Source of the DNA: Clostridia bacterium
GTDB lineage: Bacteria > Bacillota > Clostridia > TANB77 > CAG-508
Assembly (NCBI GenBank): GCA_017934475.1
Contig: JAGBJN010000006.1
Location: forward strand, 193,185-257,184
Direction: 5' to 3'
DNA: 64,000 bases
Below the pieces are notes generated by a model. It did not search any database. It saw only the letters and a list, made by a program, of their open reading frames with translations, and was not told where the DNA came from. Positions within the stretch are counted from its first letter, which is position 1, and each line of letters opens with the position of its first letter. Position numbers and translations under genes: made by a program. Below, in pieces: positions 28,135 to 35,891 of the stretch.

Positions 28135-29272
28135 TTATTTAATTATACTATTTAAAACTTTAGCTAAATATTTCATACTTGTAATTGATTCATCAAGTGT
28201 ATTACCGGTTGCACCAACTTCTATAATACAGGCCGCTTTTCCTAATTGTTGATTATATCTACTATTTCTTAATATTATAGGTTTAAATAATCCGAGGATA
28301 TAATTCATTTGATTTCTCTTGAACTTTTATAGCAAATTTTAGATTCTGTTCCCAATTAGGATGTTCAAGCCCGCCCCCATCAGTTCCAATTACAAACATT
28401 AATTGTGACGCATAATCATCTCCAATTTTTACTGTTGGAGCATATGAATAATCACCTATTGCATCTCTATGTAAATCAATAATAATATCAATATTAGAGT
28501 TTTCTTTTAAAATTTCTTCTACCGTTTCTTGTGATCTACCATAAGAACCATTGTAAGCTGGATAATCGTGATATGTTGTATCATGTATTACATTAAATCC
28601 ATAACTTGTAAGTTGTTTATCTAATTCATCTCCTACTCTTGCAACAGAATAATTTAAATCGGTTGTTCTAAATGTTCCTGTTTCTTCATAATTATACGTT
28701 TCGGAAGGTGTATAACTTTCACAAGTATGTGTATGAAATATAATTACATTTCTATTATTAATCTCGACATTAGGAGTAAGCATTTCATCTGTTAATTCAT
28801 AATCAGTCCCATTTTTTATTTGAACATTTTCAAATGAATTTGTAAAGTTCTCAGGAACATTATTTTCTAAAACCTGTGTCTCAACTCCTACTTCAGCATG
28901 TTTTACTTCTTCTTTTTCATTTTCTTGAACTTTTGTAATTTCAGAGTTCTTTTTTTCTTCTACCTTTTTCTCATCAATTTTCACTTTTCCTATAACAGCT
29001 AATTGAGATTCAATTATCGTTTTTAAAGGATCTATTTTTTCATTATCATTAGTTTTCTTATTATTAACAAGTTTGGATATATGTAAATTGTCTTCAATAC
29101 AAAATAATAATTTATCTTTATCAATTATCTTTGAAATATCAAATAAGTTTTCTTTTGTTTTTCCTATATGTATTGTTTTGCTTACTAAAAACAATATAAT
29201 AATTAAAATAAATACTTTTATTCCATAATTAAATACTTCTTTTTTATCTACAACAACTGTCATATTTACCAT
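28135..29272 (-). CDS. spoIIP: Stage II sporulation protein P, needing a +1 frameshift at CGG
   Basis: SpoIIP is a membrane-anchored peptidoglycan amidase/endopeptidase required for engulfment. Visible are an N-terminal membrane segment (about 17-33), a charged linker, and the catalytic domain starting at NVIIFHTHTCESY (His 180) with IIIDLHRDAIG and ASQLMFVIGTD. After Pro326 (CCT) the zero frame reads CGG ATT ATT and stops at 28283. Omitting the C at 28294 continues GLFKPIILRNSRYNQQLGKA, ACIIEVGATGNTLDE and a normal C terminus to the TAA at 28135, giving 378 residues. The unshifted product would lack the last 52 residues, including the conserved Glu of the IIEVGATGN motif. The upstream promoter looks sigma-E-like. 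Confidence 0.9.
28291..28297 (-). other. Putative +1 recoding site CCT CGG A in spoIIP
   Basis: On the minus strand CCTCGGA: Pro326 codon CCT then zero-frame CGG. Dropping the C at 28294 gives CCT GGA (Pro-Gly, the expected LYPGLF of the family). Zero-frame TAA follows three codons after CCT. Confidence 0.8.
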
Positions 29273-29308
29273 ATATATTTATCCTTTCGTATAAAAAATC
29301 TTATATAA

Positions 29309-29337
29309 ATTATATGCTTGTTCAATTATAAATATGA
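29309..29337 (-). promoter_or_regulatory. Sigma-E-like sporulation promoter of spoIIP
   Basis: On the minus strand TCATATT (29331-29337), a 14-base spacer and CATATAAT (29309-29316). This agrees with the Bacillus sigma-E consensus KMATATT-N14/15-CATACAMT with one mismatch in the -10. B. subtilis spoIIP belongs to the sigma-E regulon. Confidence 0.6.
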
Positions 29338-29339
29338 CA

Positions 29340-29371
29340 AAAAATACCAATTCAAACGAATTGGTATTTTT
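29340..29371 (-). terminator. Terminator after the MBL-fold hydrolase gene
   Basis: A perfect 14-bp stem (29340-29353 with 29358-29371), 4-base loop and T tract on the minus strand, just after the stop codon of the gene at 29388. It separates that gene from spoIIP. Confidence 0.88.
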
Positions 29372-29387
29372 ACATTTTCATTTTTAT

Positions 29388-30041
29388 TTAATATTCTAAT
29401 CTTGGTCTTAAATTCAAATATATTGGTTTTTCTTCTCTAATTCTTGTAATTTTCCCATGTCCAGGATAAACTATTGTTTCGTCAGGTAAAACAAGCAATT
29501 TTTTTGTAATTGAATCCATAATATCAACTAAACTACTTGTAGGCAAGTCTGTTCTTCCCCAAGTTCCCTTAAATAATGTATCTCCTGAAAATACAAATCC
29601 TTCTTCTTCACAATATAAAGAAGTTCCACCTTTTGTATGTCCTGGTGTATGTATTACCCTAAACTCAAGATTTCCCAAATGAATCCTATCACCTTCATCA
29701 ACTCTTGAATCAGCTTCAAGCTGAATATCTTCCATTCCAATATAATAAGTTAAACTTATTTCTTTGTTGTACAGTCCTTCTGCATCATCTCTGTGAATTA
29801 TAACTTTACCACCTTTTTTAGCTTTCAAATCCAATAATCCACCAAAATGATCTCCATGGCAATGAGTAAGATATATATATTTTAATGAATCTATTTCCAT
29901 AGCATCAAGCATTCTTATAATTTTCTCTGGTTCTCCACCTGGATCTACTACCATAGTTTCTTTTGTTTCTTCATCTTCTACTATATAACAATTTGTTGGT
30001 TGTTCTAAATTTGTTTCAACTGATAATCTCTTTAGTATCAT
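29388..30041 (-). CDS. MBL-fold hydrolase (glyoxalase II-like)
   Basis: A 217-residue cytosolic metallo-beta-lactamase-fold protein. Metal motifs in order: THCHGDHFGG (near residue 59), HTPGHTKGG (near 131), FSGDTLFKGTWGR (near 152) and YPGHG (near 194), i.e. the glyoxalase II/YcbL arrangement. Substrate is uncertain: hydroxyacylglutathione hydrolase activity is unlikely to be physiological in a Clostridia, so a thioester hydrolase of unknown target is the safer call. It lies directly downstream of relA, 18 bases apart, as in many Firmicutes, and is probably in its operon. Confidence 0.9.
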   Translation of the reverse strand: MILKRLSVETNLEQPTNCYIVEDEETKETMVVDPGGEPEKIIRMLDAMEIDSLKYIYLTHCHGDHFGGLLDLKAKKGGKVIIHRDDAEGLYNKEISLTYYIGMEDIQLEADSRVDEGDRIHLGNLEFRVIHTPGHTKGGTSLYCEEEGFVFSGDTLFKGTWGRTDLPTSSLVDIMDSITKKLLVLPDETIVYPGHGKITRIREEKPIYLNLRPRLEY

Positions 30042-30059
30042 TTTTATTACTTTCTCCTT

Positions 30060-32265
30060 CTATTTTCTACGTTTTACCTCATAAACACTGTCTACTCTTC
30101 TAAGTGCTTTCAAAACATTATTTAGTTCTTCCAAATTTTCTACTTCAACTGTCATTTCAGTAATTGCTATTCTTTCCTTTGTTGCTCTACAATTTACAGC
30201 CATAAGTTTTGTTTTTGTATTATTTACTTGGGCTATTTGGTCTGCAAGTAGTCCATCTCTATCATTTGCATATATCTCAATGTCTACACTATATGCCGCT
30301 TCTTTTTCTGTATACCAGTATACATCAATCATTCTACTTTCTTCGTCACCAGAAAATAAATCTTTAACATTTTTGCAATCTGTTCTATGTACTGATACTC
30401 CTCTTCCCTTTGTTATATAACCTACAATGTCATCTCCTGGAACAGGGTTGCAACATTTTGAAAGTTTTACTAAGCAATTATCTATTCCTTTTACAATAAT
30501 ACCTGATTTAGAAGGTTTTACAGAATTCTTTGGTTTATTTAATTCTTCTAATTTCTTTTCAACATTTTCATCTTTGTGAACTTTTCTATATTCTTCTAAA
30601 ATCCTTGTTATAATTTTTCCAGATGTAATTGCCCCAAAACCAAGACTTGCATACATATCATCCACAGAACTAAATTTATATCTATCTAATGCTCCCTGTA
30701 TAAATTCAGGTTTCATTATTTCAGCATGTTCTATTCCTATTCTCTTTAATTCTCTTTCAATTAATTCCTTACCTTTAGTAATATTTTCTTCTCTTTCATT
30801 TTTCTTAAACCATGCATTTATTTTATTTTTAGCTGTAGAACTTTCAATAAATTTAAGCCAATCTCTACTTGGTCCTTTAGCTTTATCTGAAGTAATAATC
30901 TCTACTATATCACCATTTTTTAGTTTTGTAATAATAGGCATCATTTTACTATTTATTTTACATCCTGTCATATGATGACCAATTTCAGCATGGATACTAT
31001 ATGCATAATCAATTGGAGTACAGCCTCTTGGTAGTACTTTTATATCACCTTTTGGTGTAAATACATATATTTCATCTTCAAACAATTCTGTTTTTAATGT
31101 ATTTAAAAACTCTTGTGGGTCTTCAACATCTTTTTGCCATTCAAGTGTTTCTCTAAGCCAAGATAATTTATCTTCAGTAACTTCAACATTAGCTTTCTTT
31201 CCACTTAAGAAACTTGCTTCTTTATAAGCCCAATGAGCAGCAATACCAAACTCTGCAATTCTATGCATGTCCCAAGTACGAATTTGGACTTCAAATGGTG
31301 TTCCTTTTTCACCTATCAAAGTTGTATGTAATGATTGATACATGTTTGGTTTTGGAACAGCAATATAATCCTTAAATCTGCCTGGCATTGGATTATATAA
31401 TTCATGAACAACACCAAGTGCCGCGTAACAATCTTTTACTGAATTAACTATTATTCTTAATGCAAATAAATCATATATTTGATCTAAACTTAAATTATCT
31501 CTCTGCATTTTTCTATATATACTATACAAATGCTTTGCTCTACCATTAACTTCTGCAACTATTTTTTGTTTCTTTAACTCATCAATTATTTGTTGTTGTA
31601 TTTTCTCAATAAATTGTAATCTTTCTTCTCTTTTTTTATCTATTCCTTCAACAATTTCTCTAAAATCTTCTGGATATAAGTATTTAAATGCTAAATCTTC
31701 AAGTTCCCATTTTAATGAATAAATTCCGAAGCCTATTTGCAAGTGGTGCATATAAATCCATTGTTTCTTTAGCATTTGCAAGTTGTCTATCTCTTGTTAA
31801 GAATTTTAAGGTTCTCATATTATGAAGTCTATCTGCAAGTTTTATCATAATAACACGAATATCTTTACCCATTGCTAAAAACATTTTTCTGTAATTTTCT
31901 ATTTGTGCTTCTTCAACAGATTCATAGTTTAATTTACTAAGTTTAGTAACTCCATCTACCATTGTTGCTATTTCTTTGCCAAATTCTTTAATTAAATCTT
32001 CATTTGTTACCTCTGTATCCTCAACTACATCATGAAGAAGAGCAGCACATATTGTACTATCATCTAGACCTAAATCAGCTAGAATATATGCTACTTGAAC
32101 TGGGTGTATTATATAAGGTTCCCCAGACATTCTTACTTGATCACCATGATGTGTTTTTGCAAACTCATAGGCTTTTGTTATAAGTTTTGTATCTGTTCTC
32201 CTGTTATTTTTCTTTGCCTTTGTTATTATATCATCTATTGTATATTCAATTTTTGCTTCTTGCAT
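30060..32265 (-). CDS. relA: Bifunctional (p)ppGpp synthetase/hydrolase, needing a +1 frameshift at CGG
   Basis: Two overlapping frames together give one complete Rel protein of about 734 residues, the normal length. Frame 1 from ATG 32265 holds the HD hydrolase domain: HxxGDQVRMSGEPYIIHP, LLHDVVEDT (H78, D79) and KLADRLHNMRT. After Leu179 (CTT in APLANRL) the zero frame reads CGG and stops at 31699. Dropping the C at 31728 gives GIYSLKWELEDLAFKYL, then the synthetase domain (YNPMPGRFKDYIAVPKPN, EVQIRTWDMHRIAE), TGS (IYVFTPKGDIK, HHMTGCK) and a C-terminal ACT domain. The alternative start at 31781 in the second frame is not meaningful. Stringent-response control by frameshifting is an inference. 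Confidence 0.93.
31725..31731 (-). other. Putative +1 recoding site CTT CGG A in relA
   Basis: On the minus strand CTTCGGA: Leu179 codon CTT (31731-31729) then zero-frame CGG (31728-31726). Dropping C31728 gives CTT GGA, Leu-Gly, exactly the conserved NRLG of Rel enzymes. Zero-frame TGA follows ten codons after CTT. An AGG triplet directly precedes CTT, but this is not shared by the other two sites. Confidence 0.85.
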
Positions 32266-32288
32266 TTTGCTTCACTTCCTTTGTATTA

Positions 32289-32317
32289 TTGACTTTTATA
32301 ACTATTTTTGTTATAAT
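32289..32317 (+). promoter_or_regulatory. Promoter of the 72-residue membrane protein gene
   Basis: TTGACT (32289-32294), 17-base spacer, perfect TATAAT (32312-32317) on the plus strand, about 50 bases before the start codon of the gene at 32365. Confidence 0.8.
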
Positions 32318-32364
32318 TCTTTCTGTAACTTATTGTTTTGTTATCCAGCGAAAGGAGATAAAAT

Positions 32365-32583
32365 ATGTATATAATTATAATCGGTGCTATAGTAGCTGCT
32401 GGATTTTCCGGATATTTATTCCGGTTAGCAATTGAAAGAATTATCAATGAGGAAATTATTATTACTAAAAAACATCCTCTATCAATGATTCCTCCAGACA
32501 TTTTATATATACTTGCTGTTTCAATTTTTATTTTTATTATGTCTGTTGGGGTAGTTGTACTAACAATTAACGGGTCTACATGA
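32365..32583 (+). CDS. Small membrane protein (72 residues), unknown
   Basis: Two hydrophobic stretches (about 2-15 and 48-68) flank a charged middle (ERIINEEIIITKKHP). The start has a perfect aaaggagat SD, a strong promoter lies upstream and a GC-rich terminator overlaps the stop codon, so this is a real transcription unit although the protein matches nothing I recognise. It is transcribed away from relA and toward recJ. It contains one in-frame CGG (Phe-CGG-Leu); reading +1 there would hit TAG at once, so zero-frame decoding is required for the full length. Confidence 0.7.
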   Translation: MYIIIIGAIVAAGFSGYLFRLAIERIINEEIIITKKHPLSMIPPDILYILAVSIFIFIMSVGVVVLTINGST

Positions 32584-32596
32584 TAGGCCCTTTTTT
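32572..32596 (+). terminator. Terminator after the 72-residue gene
   Basis: GGGTCTA pairs with TAGGCCC (one G-T pair) around a 5-base loop, followed by six T. It ends the plus-strand small gene and lies at the end of convergent recJ. Confidence 0.75.
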
Positions 32597-34277
32597 ATGC
32601 CTTTCTTATATCCTTTAAATTTATTTGCATATTTTGGTTACCATTATATTCATTTATTTCTAACGATCCAACCACATCTACTTTATCTCCAATTTTATAT
32701 TCATTTGCTAAATATCCTAAATTAAATCCTATTGCATCAATATAATAATGGTTATCTTGCAAAGTTAATTTAATGTGTTTTCCTTCTGACAAGGACCTAA
32801 TTGAATTTATTTTAAGATTTTTAAAAATAAATATAGGCATTCTATTTGCTTCGCCATAAGGTTCTAATAAGCTTAATTCTTTTATAACAGCAATATTAAG
32901 TTCACTTAATTTTGCCTCTTCATCTATATTAATAATTGGTATTATATCACATAAATTTGTATTGCAAGCATATTTTTCAAAATCTTCTTTAAATTTTTCA
33001 AATTTTTCTTTTTTTAAACTCAAACCTATTGCCATTTCATGGCCACCAAATTTTTCCAAATCATTCCCACAACTTACAATTGCATCATGTAAATCAAATC
33101 CTGGTACACTTCTTCCAGAACCTTTTCCTTCTTCTCCTTCAAACCCAATTAAAATACTTGGTTTAAAATATAATTCTGTAATTTTAGATGAAACAATACC
33201 AATTACTCCATGGTGCCAACCTTCTCTTGCTAAAACAAGTACATTTTTATCTAAATCTGACTCAGCCATTTGTTTTGCTTGTTCAAATATACTTTTTTCA
33301 AGTTCCTGTCTTTTGGCATTATATGAATTAAGTCTTTCAGCAATTTCTTGTGCTTCTTTGCTATCTTGTGTTAAAAATAAATTTAAAGCTTCTTGTTCTT
33401 TTCCCATTCTACCACAAGCATTTATTCTTGGTGCTATACCAAAAGCAACCATGTTAGAATCAATCCTCTTATATCCTGTAATATTTACCAATTCTTTTAG
33501 TCCAATGTTTTTGGTAACTTCTAATAATTTTAAGCCTAATTTAGTTATCGTTCTATTTTCCTCTACTAATGGAACTACATCGGCAATTGTTCCAATAGCG
33601 ACAATATCCAAATATTTTAAGTATTCTTTTTCATCAAGGTTTAATTTTATGCTAATTGCTTGGATTACTTTAAAAGCTATTCCAACTCCGGCAAGTTCTC
33701 TAAATGGATATTTGTTATCTTTTCTTTTTGCGTCAACTACTGCAATTGTATCTGGTATTTCATCTCCTGGTTCGTGATGATCTGTAACAACAATGTCAAG
33801 TCCAAGTGACTTTCCATATTCAACCTCGCTTATTCCTGTTATTCCGCAATCAACAGTAATCATTAAATCTGTTCCACTCTCTTTAATTTTATCAATAGCA
33901 TTATTATTTAGTCCATATCCTTCTTCTAATCTATTAGGGATATAATGTGTTACATTTGCATTTCTTTCCCTTAAAAAACTTTCTAAAACAGTAGTTGCTG
34001 TTATTCCATCCACATCATAATCACCATATATTGTTATTTTTTCATTTTTTTCTAAAGCATTAATTATCCTGTCAACCGCTTTTTCCATATCTGGTAATAA
34101 ATAAGGATCATTAAAATTATTCCTTTTTGGATTTAAAAATGTTTCTATTTTTTCATCTTCTATTACATTTCTACTAACTAATATTTTAGAAAGCAATGTA
34201 TTAATACTATATTTTTCAGCAATTTTTTGAACTAACTTATCATCAATCTCATTGTTATAATTCCATTCTTTTTTCAT
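32595..34277 (-). CDS. recJ: Single-stranded-DNA-specific exonuclease RecJ
   Basis: The ATG at 34277 (MKKEWNYNNEID) follows aaaggaag; the longer open frame begins at a TTG within that SD region. The 560-residue protein is of normal short RecJ length. DHH-family motifs are in order: YGDYDVDGITATTVL (motif I), VTVDCGITG, VVTDHHEPGDE (DHH), GTIADVVPL, then the DHHA1 domain (KSSILIGFEGEE and GHEMAIGLSLKK) and a C-terminal OB domain. It degrades single-stranded DNA 5' to 3' in repair and recombination. Confidence 0.95.
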   Translation of the reverse strand: MKKEWNYNNEIDDKLVQKIAEKYSINTLLSKILVSRNVIEDEKIETFLNPKRNNFNDPYLLPDMEKAVDRIINALEKNEKITIYGDYDVDGITATTVLESFLRERNANVTHYIPNRLEEGYGLNNNAIDKIKESGTDLMITVDCGITGISEVEYGKSLGLDIVVTDHHEPGDEIPDTIAVVDAKRKDNKYPFRELAGVGIAFKVIQAISIKLNLDEKEYLKYLDIVAIGTIADVVPLVEENRTITKLGLKLLEVTKNIGLKELVNITGYKRIDSNMVAFGIAPRINACGRMGKEQEALNLFLTQDSKEAQEIAERLNSYNAKRQELEKSIFEQAKQMAESDLDKNVLVLAREGWHHGVIGIVSSKITELYFKPSILIGFEGEEGKGSGRSVPGFDLHDAIVSCGNDLEKFGGHEMAIGLSLKKEKFEKFKEDFEKYACNTNLCDIIPIINIDEEAKLSELNIAVIKELSLLEPYGEANRMPIFIFKNLKINSIRSLSEGKHIKLTLQDNHYYIDAIGFNLGYLANEYKIGDKVDVVGSLEINEYNGNQNMQINLKDIRKA

Positions 34278-34384
34278 AAAAACTTCCTTTATCAATAATT
34301 TTCTTTATTCTATAACATTATTTTAATTTTTTAAAGACATTTTAGATTTTTTATAATATTTTTACATTTTTTATTTTTCGATAT

Positions 34385-34415
34385 TTACCGATTTTATTCT
34401 TGACAAAATTGGTAA
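34385..34415. promoter_or_regulatory. Operator-like inverted repeat at the XRE regulator promoter
   Basis: TTACCGATTTT (34385-34395) is mirrored by AAAATTGGTAA (34405-34415), 10 of 11 positions matching. The repeat straddles the -35 element of the regulator gene. A repeat with the same half-sites and nearly the same outer span (31 versus 32 bp) is found upstream of the sortase-anchored protein gene at 37231-37262. Confidence 0.65.
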
Positions 34416-34428
34416 TAAATAGTATATT
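34400..34428 (+). promoter_or_regulatory. Promoter of the XRE-type regulator
   Basis: Perfect TTGACA (34400-34405), 17-base spacer, TATATT (34423-34428), then a gaggtg SD before ATG 34468. It is overlapped by the inverted repeat, suggesting autoregulation. Confidence 0.8.
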
Positions 34429-34467
34429 TTTAATATAATTATAAAAAAATATAAGTGAGGTGTTATT

Positions 34468-35847
34468 ATGAAATTTTGTGAAGAATTTAATAAATACATG
34501 AAAATTTTAGAATGTACTCCAAAAGATTTTTCAGAGGCTTCTACTCTCTCTCCTACTTTAATTAGCAGATATTTAAATAATAAAAGAACACCAAGAGTAG
34601 ATAGTGAATATTTTACAAAAATAGTAGACGGAATTATGAAAATATCTGAAGAAAAAAAATTAGGATTAAAAATTGAAGAAGTCTCTGAACATTTGACAAA
34701 AAGTATAACATATACAGATATAAATTATGATGATTTTGTAGTAAATTTTAATACTCTTTTAAGTGAATTAAAAATAAGTACATCTGAAATAGCTAAAGCA
34801 ATTGGTTATGATACATCATTTATTTCTAAAATAAAAAATAAAACAAGAAAACCATCAGATGTAGATAAGTTTATTGATGAAATTGGTAATTACCTTGTAG
34901 ACAATTTTAGTGATGAAGAAGGTAAGAAAAATGTTTCAACTCTATTTGGATGCTCTACTAGTAAATTAAATGAGGAAGAATCATATAAATCACATCTAGT
35001 AAAATGGATTACATCAACACAAGAAGATCATAAAGACTTAGTTAATAGATTCTTATCTTCTCTTGATACTTTTAATTTGAATGATTATATTGGTATGGAT
35101 TTCAGCAAAGTCAAAGTTCCAACAAGTCCTATTATCCTTAAAACAACCAAAATATATTATGGTCCTGAAGGGAGAAAAGAAGCTGAAGCTGAATTTCTAA
35201 AAAATACTCTACTTTCAAAATCAAAAGAACCTATCTATTTCTATAGTGACCTACCAATGGCTGACGCAGGAAATGATGAAACATTTAAAAAGAATTGGAT
35301 TAAAGTTATTACACTAATATTAAAAAAAGGATTACATTTAAATATAATACATAATATAGATAGACCTATATCAGAAATGCTTATGGGAATTGAAAATTGG
35401 ATTCCTGTTTATATGACAGGTTCTATATCTCCTTACTACTTTAAAAATCCACCTTCAAATATATTTACAGGTTCATATATGAGTTCAGGTGCCTGTATAC
35501 TTTCTGGTGAATGTTTTCAGGACAATTTAGAAAAAAGTAGATATTACTTCACAAATAAAAAAGAAGAAATTGATTACTATAATGAAAAAGGTAAATATTT
35601 AATTTCAAAAGCAAAACCTCTAATGTCTATTTATAAAGAAGAAAACAAAGATGAATTTAAGGAATTCCTTAAATCTAAAGAAAACGAAAATACAGAACAT
35701 ATTACAAAGGATATATTTAAAAATATTGATTTTACTTTATCAAAAGGAAAATGGGTTATGATTAATAAACTTTCTTCTCCTGAGATACACTTTGTAATAC
35801 ATAATTCTAAATTACTTTCAGCAATAGAAGATTTTTTAGATGACTAG
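34468..35847 (+). CDS. Helix-turn-helix regulator with two XRE-like N-terminal domains
   Basis: A 459-residue soluble protein. Two helix-turn-helix-like stretches are visible: about 15-45 (DFSEASTLSPTLISRYLNNK RTP pattern) and about 95-125 (TSEIAKAIGYDTSFISKIKN). The remaining ~330 residues are a conserved-looking domain of unknown function with YFYSDLPMADAG, LHLNIIHNIDRPISEML and a Tyr/Phe-rich SPYYFKNPPSN stretch, possibly a sensor. It faces the sortase-anchored protein gene across a shared terminator, and both genes carry the same operator-like repeat upstream. I infer that it controls itself and the surface-protein locus. Confidence 0.75.
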   Translation: MKFCEEFNKYMKILECTPKDFSEASTLSPTLISRYLNNKRTPRVDSEYFTKIVDGIMKISEEKKLGLKIEEVSEHLTKSITYTDINYDDFVVNFNTLLSELKISTSEIAKAIGYDTSFISKIKNKTRKPSDVDKFIDEIGNYLVDNFSDEEGKKNVSTLFGCSTSKLNEEESYKSHLVKWITSTQEDHKDLVNRFLSSLDTFNLNDYIGMDFSKVKVPTSPIILKTTKIYYGPEGRKEAEAEFLKNTLLSKSKEPIYFYSDLPMADAGNDETFKKNWIKVITLILKKGLHLNIIHNIDRPISEMLMGIENWIPVYMTGSISPYYFKNPPSNIFTGSYMSSGACILSGECFQDNLEKSRYYFTNKKEEIDYYNEKGKYLISKAKPLMSIYKEENKDEFKEFLKSKENENTEHITKDIFKNIDFTLSKGKWVMINKLSSPEIHFVIHNSKLLSAIEDFLDD

Positions 35848-35852
35848 ATAAT

Positions 35853-35885
35853 AAAAAAATCACATCATACTGATGTGATTTTTTT
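35853..35885. terminator. Bidirectional terminator between regulator and surface-protein gene
   Basis: A perfect 15-bp stem (35853-35867 with 35871-35885), 3-base loop, A tract before and T tract after, between convergent genes. Confidence 0.9.
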
Positions 35886-35891
35886 ATCTTA

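Noticed and set aside
15889-31731. Three independent sequencing errors or simple pseudogenes
   Set aside because: The same C-Y-T CGG A context in all three, and the near absence of CGG elsewhere, make this unlikely, though raw reads are needed to exclude it.
15889-31731. A four-base codon CGGA read as Gly everywhere
   Set aside because: AAA CGG A (51.7 kb) and GAA CGG A (55.7 kb) appear to be read in zero frame.
31700-31760. prfB-like Shine-Dalgarno stimulator upstream of the shift sites
   Set aside because: Only relA has an AGG near CTT; the other two sites have nothing comparable.
31729-31781. Start of the second relA frame at 31781 as an independent synthetase gene
   Set aside because: The residues before the shift site in that frame are not Rel sequence and there is no SD; homology resumes exactly at the CGG.
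32286-32501. Minus-strand 71-codon frame overlapping the 72-residue plus-strand gene
   Set aside because: No SD or promoter in that direction; the plus-strand frame has promoter, SD and terminator.
32962-33777. Plus-strand open frame of 271 codons opposite recJ
   Set aside because: Antisense shadow of recJ with no SD or family features.
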